Shown here one piece after another: positions 7,751 to 14,901 of a DNA stretch of 39,817 nt (position 1 is the stretch's first letter; every line of letters begins with the position of its first letter). Made by a program: the position numbers and the translations under genes. Source of the stretch: JBBTIS01 sp038059855. GTDB lineage: Bacteria; Elusimicrobiota; Elusimicrobia; JACQPE01. The DNA lies in assembly GCA_964357255.1 (NCBI GenBank), contig CAYHKQ010000011.1, positions 1-39,817 on the forward strand, in the 5' to 3' direction. Below the pieces are notes generated by a model, which had not been told where the DNA came from, ran no database searches, and saw only the letters and a list, made by a program, of their open reading frames with translations.

Positions 7751-9500
7751 GCTGGGCCTTTTCTTTTGGCGTTTCTACTCCGGCCAAATGCCGCCAAGCA
7801 GCGCGGCTAATAACGCGCAGGCGCTCGGACCAGGGCATTCTCAAAAGATTTGTTTTGACCACGCCTCTGGTGAAATAAGTCTTGGACGAGTAATCAATGG
7901 CCACGTTAACGATCGTTGGCCGGCGCTCGCGCGATATATTCAAGGCCTGCTCAATCACATTTTGCGCGACATCGTCGTTAGGCAAATTAAGATATGCGGC
8001 GCCCACGGACTTGGCAAAGGCCTCCCAATCAAAAGGATGAAGAATACTGCAAGTGGCGCGATTGAGAGGAATTCTTTGAAATTGGGCGATTTGCCCCAGT
8101 TCGCCGTCGTTAAAAACGAAAATCATCGGGGCGATTTCGTAATTCGCCGCGCTGGCCAATTCCAACCCCGTCATCATAAACGCGCCGTCCCCGGCGATGC
8201 CTATGACCGGAGCTTGGGGAGCGGCAAGTTTAGCTCCGATGGCGGCCGGCGGACAATAACCCATGCAGGAATAATCTATGGGACCCAAAAAGCGGTCAGG
8301 AGCCTCCAGCCTTAAAAATTCCATGGCTAGAAATGCGCCGTTGCCGCTGTCTGTAACGTAAATAGCTTCGGGCCCGGCGAGGCGTTGGACTGTTTTAAAA
8401 AAATAGGCCGGGGTGACACGAGCGGCGCTTGGCTTAGCCAGCGCCTCCCGCCAAAAATCTTCCTGTCCTTGGCGAATAGCGTCCCGAAGAGCCTCATTTG
8501 GCGGCCGTTGAGGAATTTGCCCGATCAAGGCCTCGATGAACAGCCTCGCATCCGATTCAATGGCCAGCTTGGCCGGATAATTCTTATTGAAAACTTCGGC
8601 GTTGATATCCACGTGAATCAAGTTTTCCGGCGCGGTCAGACCATAACTGGCCGTGGCCACTTCGCCGAAACGGACTCCGATTGCCAATAGGCAATCGCAT
8701 CTATTCATCACGTTTTGCACAAAACCGGGCGCCGAATTGCCGAACCCATTCCAAAGCCAAAGAGGATGTGATTCGGAAAAAACGCCTTTACCCTGAATCG
8801 TGGTTACGACCGGCGCTTGGAGCGTTTCGGCAAGGCGCGTTAAAAGATCGCCGGCGCCTTTAGCTCCTTGTCCTAAATACAGGGCGGGATGTTTCGCCTC
8901 GCCAAGCAACACGGCGGCTTTTTTCAAATCCACGGCCGTTGGTCCGGGAATTTTCCAAGTCACGGGAACGGTCGTTTCCAGGCCGTCAATTTCTTGCCGT
9001 AAGAAATAATAATTGGCTGGAATTTCAATGGCGACCGGGCCCGGCGTTCCGTTTCGCGCGATAGAAAACGCCCGGCGCATCATGGGATAAATTTCATTGG
9101 GATTTTTAGGGCAAAGAGTCTCTTTGACCACGGGGCGAATGATGGACATCTGGTCAATATGATGGAGTTGGTAGGAACGGCCTGTGTCGTTCCTGATCCC
9201 GCAAGCCAAAATTACCATGGGCACGTTATCCATGTAGGCCTCGGCCACACCCGAGAGGCAATGTGTCAACCCCGCGCCCGGCACCACATTGACCACGCCG
9301 ACTTGCCCTGAAACACGGGCGTAGCCATCAGCCATGAAGGAAGCGCTTTGTTCGTCGGTTACGAGATACGGCGTGATAAGCTTGGAATTTTCTAAAGCAT
9401 CGTAAAGCTCCGTGTTATGAGTGCCTGGGATGCCGAAGGTATAGCGAACCCCTTCGTCCTCAAGAGCCTTGACAACGATCTGGGCGCCTAAAATTTTCAT
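7740..9500 (-). CDS. Thiamine-diphosphate-dependent enzyme, acetolactate-synthase-like large subunit
   Basis: A 586-residue three-domain ThDP enzyme. The N-terminal PYR domain has FGIPGTHNTELYDAL and the catalytic glutamate in TDEQSASFMADGYAR (Glu50), with PGAGLTHCLSGVAEAYMDNVPM after it. A central ThDP_M domain follows (VDLKKAAVLLGEAKHPALYLG). The C-terminal PP domain has the GDG...N cofactor motif (GDGAFMMTGLELASAANYEIAP, then FNDGELGQIAQFQ). Such enzymes cleave or join C-C bonds next to a carbonyl (acetolactate synthase, oxalyl-CoA or 2-hydroxyacyl-CoA decarboxylase/lyase, benzoylformate decarboxylase). There is no regulatory subunit or other ilv gene nearby, so branched-chain synthesis is doubtful. 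It has a ~50-residue tail beyond the PP domain. It sits 11 bases after a GMC oxidoreductase and is probably co-transcribed with it. Substrate unknown. Confidence 0.85.
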   Translation of the reverse strand: MKILGAQIVVKALEDEGVRYTFGIPGTHNTELYDALENSKLITPYLVTDEQSASFMADGYARVSGQVGVVNVVPGAGLTHCLSGVAEAYMDNVPMVILACGIRNDTGRSYQLHHIDQMSIIRPVVKETLCPKNPNEIYPMMRRAFSIARNGTPGPVAIEIPANYYFLRQEIDGLETTVPVTWKIPGPTAVDLKKAAVLLGEAKHPALYLGQGAKGAGDLLTRLAETLQAPVVTTIQGKGVFSESHPLWLWNGFGNSAPGFVQNVMNRCDCLLAIGVRFGEVATASYGLTAPENLIHVDINAEVFNKNYPAKLAIESDARLFIEALIGQIPQRPPNEALRDAIRQGQEDFWREALAKPSAARVTPAYFFKTVQRLAGPEAIYVTDSGNGAFLAMEFLRLEAPDRFLGPIDYSCMGYCPPAAIGAKLAAPQAPVIGIAGDGAFMMTGLELASAANYEIAPMIFVFNDGELGQIAQFQRIPLNRATCSILHPFDWEAFAKSVGAAYLNLPNDDVAQNVIEQALNISRERRPTIVNVAIDYSSKTYFTRGVVKTNLLRMPWSERLRVISRAAWRHLAGVETPKEKAQLRS

Positions 9501-9511
9501 TTTCCGTCGTC

Positions 9512-11026
9512 CTAATTCAATAGCGAGCGCGCATTAATTTTTATATGCTCCGCCACGCGATTGGCCAGGGCCATAATGGTGACATAGGGATTAATCTCGG
9601 CGCATTTTGGAAATAGGCTCGCATCGGCCACGTATAACCCTGGAAATCCATGAACGCAACCCCACGCGTTCGTTACTGATTGCGCCGGGTCCTTGCCCAT
9701 GCGGCAACCGCCCATTAAATGCCCCGCGCTAATGGAAACCTTGCCTAGCTTGAGTTCTTCGCGCGCGATTAATTCATCGAGCCGGCCGGCCTCGGATGAA
9801 TCAATTAAAAATTTCCGGCCGGCGGGCGCATGGACCTTGCCGGCGCCGGCGGTAAAAAAGATTTTGGCCGAAATTTTCATGGAGGCCAATAAAGAGTTCA
9901 GCGTTTCCTCAGACAGCGTGTAATCCACCACGGGATTGCCGCCGCCGTCAATAGTGACGCGATTGCCGGGCTCAGCCCGATCTAAGGCCAGCGCTAAAAT
10001 CATTTGCAGACGGTCCATGCGGCCGACCAGGTCCTGATGTTCTTGGCCGAATCCCGCCAGATTTTTGGCTGTTGTGAACGGAAAATACATGCAGGTTTCC
10101 AATAAAAAACGGTCGGAATCCGCAAAGTGATCGCAAAAGAAACTTTTGGGGTGGCCATTGTAATTGGTGATGGGTCCGGAGTGCAAGCCCGCTAAAATTA
10201 AAGCCGGATGACAGGTGAAGTACCGGCCCAGGGCCGGCAAGGACCGGGCGAAGCCCGATCGTAAAAGAATCGCCGGAGAATTGACCGCGCCGGCCCCCAG
10301 CACGATCACCTTTGCTTGAATCTGATATTCGCCCGGATCCCAAACCGAAGGCAGTCCAACTGGGGCCGGACGCACTGCGGCGTGAATGGTTTTTTGGCCG
10401 ATGCGGTCCACCTTGCAGTTTGTCACGACCGTCACTCCGTTGCTTTGCGCCTTCGGAAGCTGGACGCGATGGGTCCCTTGTTTGGCCGAGTTCGGGCATC
10501 CCATGTTGCACATTCCCGAGCCTTGACAGCCTTTGACATTGACGGGAAATTGCCGGGCGCGATAGCCAAGCTTTTGGCAGGCCTGATAAAAAAGGCGGTT
10601 GTTGTCGTTGATCTTGTCGTCTTCAAGCAAATGAGCGTTATTCTCTTGAATATATTTATCGGAACGCGCGCGCAAATCTTCCCACGTAATGTCGCTCACG
10701 CCCCAGCGTTTAACGGTTTCTTCCGGAATCGTCAATGAAGTCCCCGTGTAAACCACGGTCGAGCCGCCGTAGGCCCGGCCAAAGGCCAGCGTCATGCTTT
10801 TGTCCTTGGTTAAAAAACCGCCACCGTCAAAATAAAGCTTGTTGGCCATATCGAGCTCTTGGCCGCTAAAATCCGAATCCCGAAATTTCGGACCCCATTC
10901 AAGAACGGCGATACGCACACCGTCGCGACAAAGGGGGGAAAGCTCCTCGGCCACGGCGCCGCCTCCTGCGCCCGAGCCAATGATGACTATGTCAAACTCT
11001 CTCTTTTTCAAGTAGCTCATTGCCAT
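9512..11026 (-). CDS. GMC-family FAD oxidoreductase (long-chain alcohol / sugar dehydrogenase type)
   Basis: A flavoprotein of about 504 residues. Its FAD motif FDIVIIGSGAGGGAVAEEL begins a few residues after the chosen start, so ATG 11026 (or 11020) fits better than the upstream ATG at 11074, which adds a proline-rich stretch. GRAYGGSTVVYTG and VIVLGAGAVNSPAILLRSG are GMC signatures. GHLMGGCRMG and INPYVTIMALANRVAEHI near the C-terminus carry the catalytic region. The cysteine-rich GCQGSGMCNMGCPNSAKQG segment near 180 marks the choline-dehydrogenase-like / fatty-alcohol-oxidase branch with a ferredoxin-like cysteine pattern. It overlaps by ~35 bases with the upstream small-subunit gene, consistent with a heteromeric dehydrogenase. 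It likely oxidises an alcohol or sugar hydroxyl and passes electrons on. Substrate unknown. Confidence 0.86.
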   Translation of the reverse strand: MAMSYLKKREFDIVIIGSGAGGGAVAEELSPLCRDGVRIAVLEWGPKFRDSDFSGQELDMANKLYFDGGGFLTKDKSMTLAFGRAYGGSTVVYTGTSLTIPEETVKRWGVSDITWEDLRARSDKYIQENNAHLLEDDKINDNNRLFYQACQKLGYRARQFPVNVKGCQGSGMCNMGCPNSAKQGTHRVQLPKAQSNGVTVVTNCKVDRIGQKTIHAAVRPAPVGLPSVWDPGEYQIQAKVIVLGAGAVNSPAILLRSGFARSLPALGRYFTCHPALILAGLHSGPITNYNGHPKSFFCDHFADSDRFLLETCMYFPFTTAKNLAGFGQEHQDLVGRMDRLQMILALALDRAEPGNRVTIDGGGNPVVDYTLSEETLNSLLASMKISAKIFFTAGAGKVHAPAGRKFLIDSSEAGRLDELIAREELKLGKVSISAGHLMGGCRMGKDPAQSVTNAWGCVHGFPGLYVADASLFPKCAEINPYVTIMALANRVAEHIKINARSLLN

Positions 11027-11396
11027 TTTTGGAGGGTTGGTAATGAAGGGAAGGCCCGATCTCGGGCCGTCCATAATAGCCCATGTAAGTTAAAGTTTTT
11101 AATCCCCAAAAGCCTTTGCGCAGAAGGGGAATGGGGCTGTCCTGGAACCAGCGAAGAATCGCGTCCTGCTTATCGGGCCTCAAGCGCTCAAAGGAGCCTC
11201 CGCTAAAATAACCGGCCAGGCGAATCACGGCCAGAAAAATTTTAAATTGCCGTCTCATGGATATGGGCCTGGACCCAATGGCTTCGCGAATAATGGCAAG
11301 CACCCTGGTGCGCTCCCCGGACGCAAGCCCCCCGCACCCCGGCGCCAACCGGCACGCCATAACCCAAAAAAAATCTTCCTCTTTGGGGGTGAACAT
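10992..11396 (-). CDS. Probable small subunit of the GMC dehydrogenase (gluconate 2-dehydrogenase subunit 3-like)
   Basis: A 134-residue protein. The ATG at 11396 is chosen because it lies 4 bases after the upstream stop and gives the family-like opening MFTPKEEDFFWVMA. A longer frame to 11534 only shadows the lipoprotein gene. The pattern FERLRPDKQDAILRWFQDSP...LLRKGF...LTYMGYYGRPEIG...LHY resembles the small proteins encoded with GMC oxidoreductases (gluconate 2-dehydrogenase subunit 3-like). No Tat signal is seen, although some relatives carry one. Its gene runs ~35 bases into the GMC gene, supporting a 1:1 complex. Family assignment is from memory of the motif pattern and is moderate. Confidence 0.62.
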   Translation of the reverse strand: MFTPKEEDFFWVMACRLAPGCGGLASGERTRVLAIIREAIGSRPISMRRQFKIFLAVIRLAGYFSGGSFERLRPDKQDAILRWFQDSPIPLLRKGFWGLKTLTYMGYYGRPEIGPSLHYQPSKNGNELLEKERV

Positions 11397-11400
11397 GTTC

Positions 11401-12957
11401 TTACTTAGACGCGGCGCACGGCAGAAGCGAGAGGGATCGGCTGACAAGCTCTTCGGATTCCTCTTTAAGGGGCGCCTTGGCGATACGCTCGATAAGGCTT
11501 TTGGCAAGCTGTCCGAGCATTTTGACGCCGGCATTGCCGCCTTGGGGGACGCCCTCGTGGAGGATTTTTTTTCTGTTTTCCCAAATAACGCCGCCTGTCG
11601 CGCCCTCCACTAAGCGCAAAACCGTTTCCACTTCTCTTTTGTGATAAATGCCCAATGGAATCTCGTTAAAAATTTTAACCTCGCCATAAAGCAAGAGGCC
11701 GGCCTTCAAGGCGTCCGCTGTCTTCTTGGGCGTCAGCGCGGCTAATTGTCCGCCCTGTGTCACCCCGGCCTGGCGAAGCAAAAGATCAACTTGGCCTAAA
11801 TCCATAACCTTATAGCCCTGAGCTTGAAGCCTGGCCTGGGCCATATGCCGCAGTAGATCGGGCGCATCCACAAGGTTGCTTTCATTATTGAACGGTAAAA
11901 CGGCAATATCCCTGTTGAACCAATCAACGCCTTCTTTGTCGGACTTTACAGGTTGAGCGCCGATTAATTTGTCTTCATTAATTAACCCCAGATCCGCCAT
12001 CGCCTCATCCCAAGCAGAGGGAAACAAAATCCAATGCCCCTCGATCCTGGATCGAGCGCGCTCAAAGGCCGCCTTGGCGTTTTTATAATGACCCAAGGCA
12101 TCGTCAAAACGGTTTTCCCGCTCATCATAGACGGCAAGATTGTGATGGGCCAAGGGATGATCTTCATCGGCCACGGCCTCTTTCCAAAGTTTTTCAGCGC
12201 CCGGCCAATCGCCTTTTTGGGCCGAATCAAACCCTTGCCCGATTTTGGCGTTTTTTTTGCTCGGCAGAATAACCCGTTTGAGATCACGGGGATTCCATGA
12301 CGGCCGCGGCGCCGCGGCGCGGACGATTTTATCCGAGGCTTCTTCCCATAACTGCGCCTTTTTTTCGTCAAACCATGCCGTGGCGTTGTTTTCCCTTTCG
12401 ATCTCGCCTGAAATTGAAACGGAAAACCGGGAGGGAGGAAGAATCGCGGCCCCATCGGCCGCGACAAGCCGAATTTGCCCGGACAAAGCGACAGAGGCGA
12501 TCCAGCGCGAAACGGATTGGCCTTTTTTGTCTTTAGCCTCGGTTTTCGTTGTGGCGGTTTTTACCGGTTCCAGGGTTACATAAAGGATACCGGCGGGACT
12601 AAACAGTCGCGTGATCTGGTCCAAATTTGAGCCCGGGCCGGACAGTTGGTAACCTGAGCTCTTAATGCCGGCCTCGCCGTATTTACTCATAAGCGCCCGG
12701 CCTAAGGCCGGCCCATCAATGCGAGGGTTTGCCACGCTGGTTTCCTGCCATGTCGGACGGTACTTAAATTCCTCATGGACTACGGCCTCGGCGTCGGGAA
12801 TTTCCAAAACAACGTAAAGTTGCGACAAAGCAACGCGATGGCGGGCCATGAGATTATCCAAACCCGGACGGCGAACCTGAACGCTCAACGTCTTGCCACA
12901 GGCGCCGATTAGGGCGACTAGAGTCGCCGTAGCCAAAATTCTTTTACTAATAGGCAT
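11401..12957 (-). CDS. Lipoprotein with TPR-like middle and GNA1162/DUF799-like C-terminal domain
   Basis: The ATG at 12957 is chosen over 13011 because it opens directly on a lipoprotein signal (MPISKRILATATLVALIGAC), with the lipobox cysteine at residue 20. The 518-residue product has a beta-rich N-terminal region and a TPR-like helical segment (AEKLWKEAVADEDHPLAHHN followed by ENRFDDALGHYKNAKAAFE). The C-terminal domain starts at DIAVLPFNNESNLVDAPDLLR and continues through AQGYKVMDLGQVDLLLRQAG and GLLLYGEVKIF. That domain resembles GNA1162/DUF799 lipoproteins, a CsgG-related fold of the outer envelope. It is the first gene of a minus-strand operon, 4 bases before the GMC small-subunit gene. 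A role in envelope stress, assembly or transport is inferred. A link to the oxidoreductases is only contextual. Confidence 0.72.
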   Translation of the reverse strand: MPISKRILATATLVALIGACGKTLSVQVRRPGLDNLMARHRVALSQLYVVLEIPDAEAVVHEEFKYRPTWQETSVANPRIDGPALGRALMSKYGEAGIKSSGYQLSGPGSNLDQITRLFSPAGILYVTLEPVKTATTKTEAKDKKGQSVSRWIASVALSGQIRLVAADGAAILPPSRFSVSISGEIERENNATAWFDEKKAQLWEEASDKIVRAAAPRPSWNPRDLKRVILPSKKNAKIGQGFDSAQKGDWPGAEKLWKEAVADEDHPLAHHNLAVYDERENRFDDALGHYKNAKAAFERARSRIEGHWILFPSAWDEAMADLGLINEDKLIGAQPVKSDKEGVDWFNRDIAVLPFNNESNLVDAPDLLRHMAQARLQAQGYKVMDLGQVDLLLRQAGVTQGGQLAALTPKKTADALKAGLLLYGEVKIFNEIPLGIYHKREVETVLRLVEGATGGVIWENRKKILHEGVPQGGNAGVKMLGQLAKSLIERIAKAPLKEESEELVSRSLSLLPCAASK

Positions 12958-13037
12958 CCGAATCTTTATATCAATTGAACAAGGTCCAAGCAAGGTCTGC
13001 ACACTTTGCAAAATATAAAATTTGATAAAATGTGTTT
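12958..13037. promoter_or_regulatory. AT-rich divergent promoter region
   Basis: An 80-base, clearly AT-richer spacer separates the minus-strand lipoprotein operon from the plus-strand isocitrate dehydrogenase gene, so both promoters should be here. For the minus strand a weak pair is visible: TTGCTT (12993-12988) and TATAAA (12970-12965) with 17-base spacing, which would place the start of transcription almost at the ATG. For the plus strand, TATAAA at 13014-13019 and TAAAAT at 13026-13031 lack a good -35. Individual boxes are weak, but the location is sound. Confidence 0.45.
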
Positions 13038-14114
13038 ATGACTTACAAGGTAACTTTAATCCCCGGTGACGGCACGGGGCCGGAAATTACGGATGCCGTC
13101 GTTCGAGTAGTGGACGCTACGGGCGTCAAAATTGATTGGGAAACAGTTGAGGCGGGGGAAACCGCCATGGAAAAATATGGCACGCCGCTTCCTGCTCGCG
13201 TTCTTGATTCCATCCGAAAAAATAAGGTGGCCTTAAAAGGCCCTATCACAACCCCGATAGGAACGGGTTTTCGTAGCGTTAATGTGGCCATGCGCCAAGA
13301 GCTGGGGCTTTACGCCTGCCTGCGGCCGTGCAAATACTATGTCGGCGTGCGTTCTCGTTATACCAATGTGGACCTGGTCATCGTCAGGGAAAATACGGAA
13401 GATCTTTACGCCGGCATTGAATTTGAGCCGACCAGCCAAGGAGCCAAGACTATCCGCGACCTTGCCAACGGAAAAATTTCTCCGACTGCGGCCATTTCGA
13501 TCAAACCTATCTCGCCGGAAGCCAGTAAAAAAATCGCGCGATTCGCCTTCGATTATGCGATCAAACACGGACGAAAAAAAGTGACGGCCGTGGCCAAGGC
13601 CAACATCATGAAATTTACCGACGGGATATTCTTTGATGCCGCCCGCGAGGTGGCCCGGGAATTTAACGGACGAGTAGAATACGAAGAAAGGCTTGTGGAC
13701 AACATGTGTATGCAGTTAGTCCAAAAGCCGGAGCTTTACGACGTGCTTGTTTTGCCCAATCTTTATGGCGACATCCTCTCCGACCTTTGCGCCGGATTAG
13801 TCGGCGGACTTGGAGTGGCTCCGGGAGCGAATTTCGGCGAGACCGGAGCGCTTTTTGAGGCAGTGCACGGCTCAGCGCCCAAATATAAAGGTATGAACAA
13901 GGTTAATCCCACGGGCATGATTTTGTCAGCCAAGCTAATGCTCGAGCACCTGGGAGAAACAAATGCCGCGGCGCGCTTGGAGCTGGCCATCGCGCAAGTA
14001 ATAAAGGAAGGCAAGGTTGTCACTTATGACCTTGGAGGCGTTGCCGGCACTAAAGAAATAGGCGACGCCATTATCGGCAAGCTCAAGGAACCGGCCCTCG
14101 TTTCGAGCCGTTAA
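13038..14114 (+). CDS. NAD-type isocitrate dehydrogenase (short IDH/IPMDH family)
   Basis: A 358-residue beta-decarboxylating dehydrogenase. The ATG at 13038 is preferred over the GTG at 13032 because MTYKVTLIPGDGTGPEI is the family start. The substrate site TGFRSVNVAMRQELGLYACLRPCK (about residues 75-98; key residues Ser, Asn and three Arg) and RENTEDLYAGIE are typical of NAD-dependent isocitrate dehydrogenase rather than isopropylmalate dehydrogenase. The metal-binding DILSDLCAGLVGGLGVAPGAN and the coenzyme loop EAVHGSAPKYKGMNKVNPTG follow. It should convert isocitrate to 2-oxoglutarate in the TCA cycle. NADP specificity is less likely for this short type. Homoisocitrate activity cannot be excluded. 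It begins the long plus-strand run towards complex I. Confidence 0.87.
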   Translation: MTYKVTLIPGDGTGPEITDAVVRVVDATGVKIDWETVEAGETAMEKYGTPLPARVLDSIRKNKVALKGPITTPIGTGFRSVNVAMRQELGLYACLRPCKYYVGVRSRYTNVDLVIVRENTEDLYAGIEFEPTSQGAKTIRDLANGKISPTAAISIKPISPEASKKIARFAFDYAIKHGRKKVTAVAKANIMKFTDGIFFDAAREVAREFNGRVEYEERLVDNMCMQLVQKPELYDVLVLPNLYGDILSDLCAGLVGGLGVAPGANFGETGALFEAVHGSAPKYKGMNKVNPTGMILSAKLMLEHLGETNAAARLELAIAQVIKEGKVVTYDLGGVAGTKEIGDAIIGKLKEPALVSSR

Positions 14115-14125
14115 GCGTTATAAAA

Positions 14126-14155
14126 AGCGGTTAAACGGTTATGCGGTTAACCGCT
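14126..14155 (+). terminator. Hairpin built of 8-base CGGTTA repeats after isocitrate dehydrogenase
   Basis: AGCGGTTAA (14126-14134) pairs perfectly with TTAACCGCT (14147-14155) around a 12-base loop. The region is also three 8-base units ending in CGGTTA (14126-14149), and GCGGTTAACCGC (14143-14154) is itself a palindrome. A T6 run lies 13 bases downstream (14169-14174). It could be a terminator or attenuator between the dehydrogenase and the lipid cluster, or only a microsatellite. Confidence 0.45.
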
Positions 14156-14186
14156 GTCGGCTTGACTGTTTTTTGCGACATCCTCG

Positions 14187-14651
14187 ATGATCTATCAAAC
14201 AGCCTCTATTCAAGAATCCGGTGGCGTCAGTTTTTCCGGGGAAGTTTCTGGATTCGAAGAGATATCCCGTGAGGTTTATGATTCCAGAACGGATCTTAAT
14301 AAGCCGCTAAAAGCGGAGTTTGAAATTTCAATTGGGTCCAAAGAGTACCTGCTATTGGGGGAAACTTCGGGCAACTTTCGCCTAACGTGCTCGCGATGCG
14401 CCGAATTGTTTAATCTGCGCTTTCGCCAGGAATTAGAGGAGACTTATCCTCTGAGCGTCGAAGAAATTGACGCGGGCGAACAAATTCGTCAAGCCGTGGT
14501 TCTGGCCTTGCCGGACAAGCCCCTTTGCCGCAAGGACTGCAAAGGCCTCTGCCCGGTTTGCGGCGTCAATCGCAACATAAGCGCGTGCTCATGCCGGCCC
14601 CCGGCCCCCGGCCCATTTGCTAAACTGAAAGATATTTATAAGCGAGGTTAA
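14187..14651 (+). CDS. yceD: DUF177 / YceD-family protein
   Basis: A 154-residue protein with the DUF177 pattern: an N-terminal beta-rich half with the LTCSRCAELFNLRF cysteine pair (residues ~69-83), an acidic middle (EIDAGEQIRQAVVLALPDKPLC), and a C-terminal CRKDCKGLCPVCGVNRN cluster. It lies 3 bases upstream of rpmF, the classical partner gene. YceD proteins are linked to ribosomal RNA handling and L32, but their exact role is unsettled. The C-terminal coding end contains a 7-base tandem repeat (CCGGCCC x3). The ATG has no strong ribosome-binding site. Confidence 0.9.
   Translation: MIYQTASIQESGGVSFSGEVSGFEEISREVYDSRTDLNKPLKAEFEISIGSKEYLLLGETSGNFRLTCSRCAELFNLRFRQELEETYPLSVEEIDAGEQIRQAVVLALPDKPLCRKDCKGLCPVCGVNRNISACSCRPPAPGPFAKLKDIYKRG
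14594..14614. repeat. Heptanucleotide tandem repeat (CCGGCCC x3)
   Basis: Three exact tandem copies of CCGGCCC lie in the 3' part of yceD, encoding the proline-rich PPAPGP tail just after the last zinc-type cysteine. It is the second 7-base tandem repeat in a coding end in this window. A change of copy number would shift only the last ~12 codons. Confidence 0.85.
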
Positions 14652-14654
14652 TAC

Positions 14655-14870
14655 ATGGCCAATCCGAAGAGTAAACATACAAGACACAGAACCGGCATAC
14701 GTCGAGGCTCGAACTGGAGGCTTGCCATGCCGGAATTATCGCCTTGTCCTAACTGCCGCAAACCTAGGTTGCCGCATAAAGTGTGCCTTGCATGCGGCTT
14801 CTACGGCGGACGGCTCGTGCTCGCGCCAAAGGTTAAAAAATCAAAAAAGCGGGAAGGCGAAAATAAATAA
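14655..14870 (+). CDS. rpmF: Large ribosomal subunit protein bL32
   Basis: A 71-residue basic protein beginning MANPKSKHTRHRTGIRRGSN, the bL32 N-terminus (usual form: MAVPKrktSksrr...RR). CPNC...KVCLACGFY forms a CxxC-CxxC zinc ribbon, so this is the zinc-binding (C+) paralogue type. The tail is lysine-rich. It sits between yceD and plsX as in many bacteria, which ties ribosome production to lipid synthesis. Confidence 0.95.
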   Translation: MANPKSKHTRHRTGIRRGSNWRLAMPELSPCPNCRKPRLPHKVCLACGFYGGRLVLAPKVKKSKKREGENK

Positions 14871-14901
14871 ATTGAGAGTTCAAAAATCGAAATAGGAAGA
14901 T

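Noticed and set aside
11053..11068. GGCCCGA/TCGGGCC hairpin as a terminator
   Set aside because: It lies inside the small-subunit coding sequence and has only a 7-bp stem and no T-run, so chance is likely.
10312..11206. Plus-strand open frames opposite the GMC, small-subunit and ThDP genes
   Set aside because: They have no family motif, overlap convincing minus-strand genes end to end, and look like antisense shadows of GC-rich codons.
12040..12056. 7-bp hairpin CTCGATC/GATCGAG in the lipoprotein gene
   Set aside because: Expected more than once by chance; no context supports a function.
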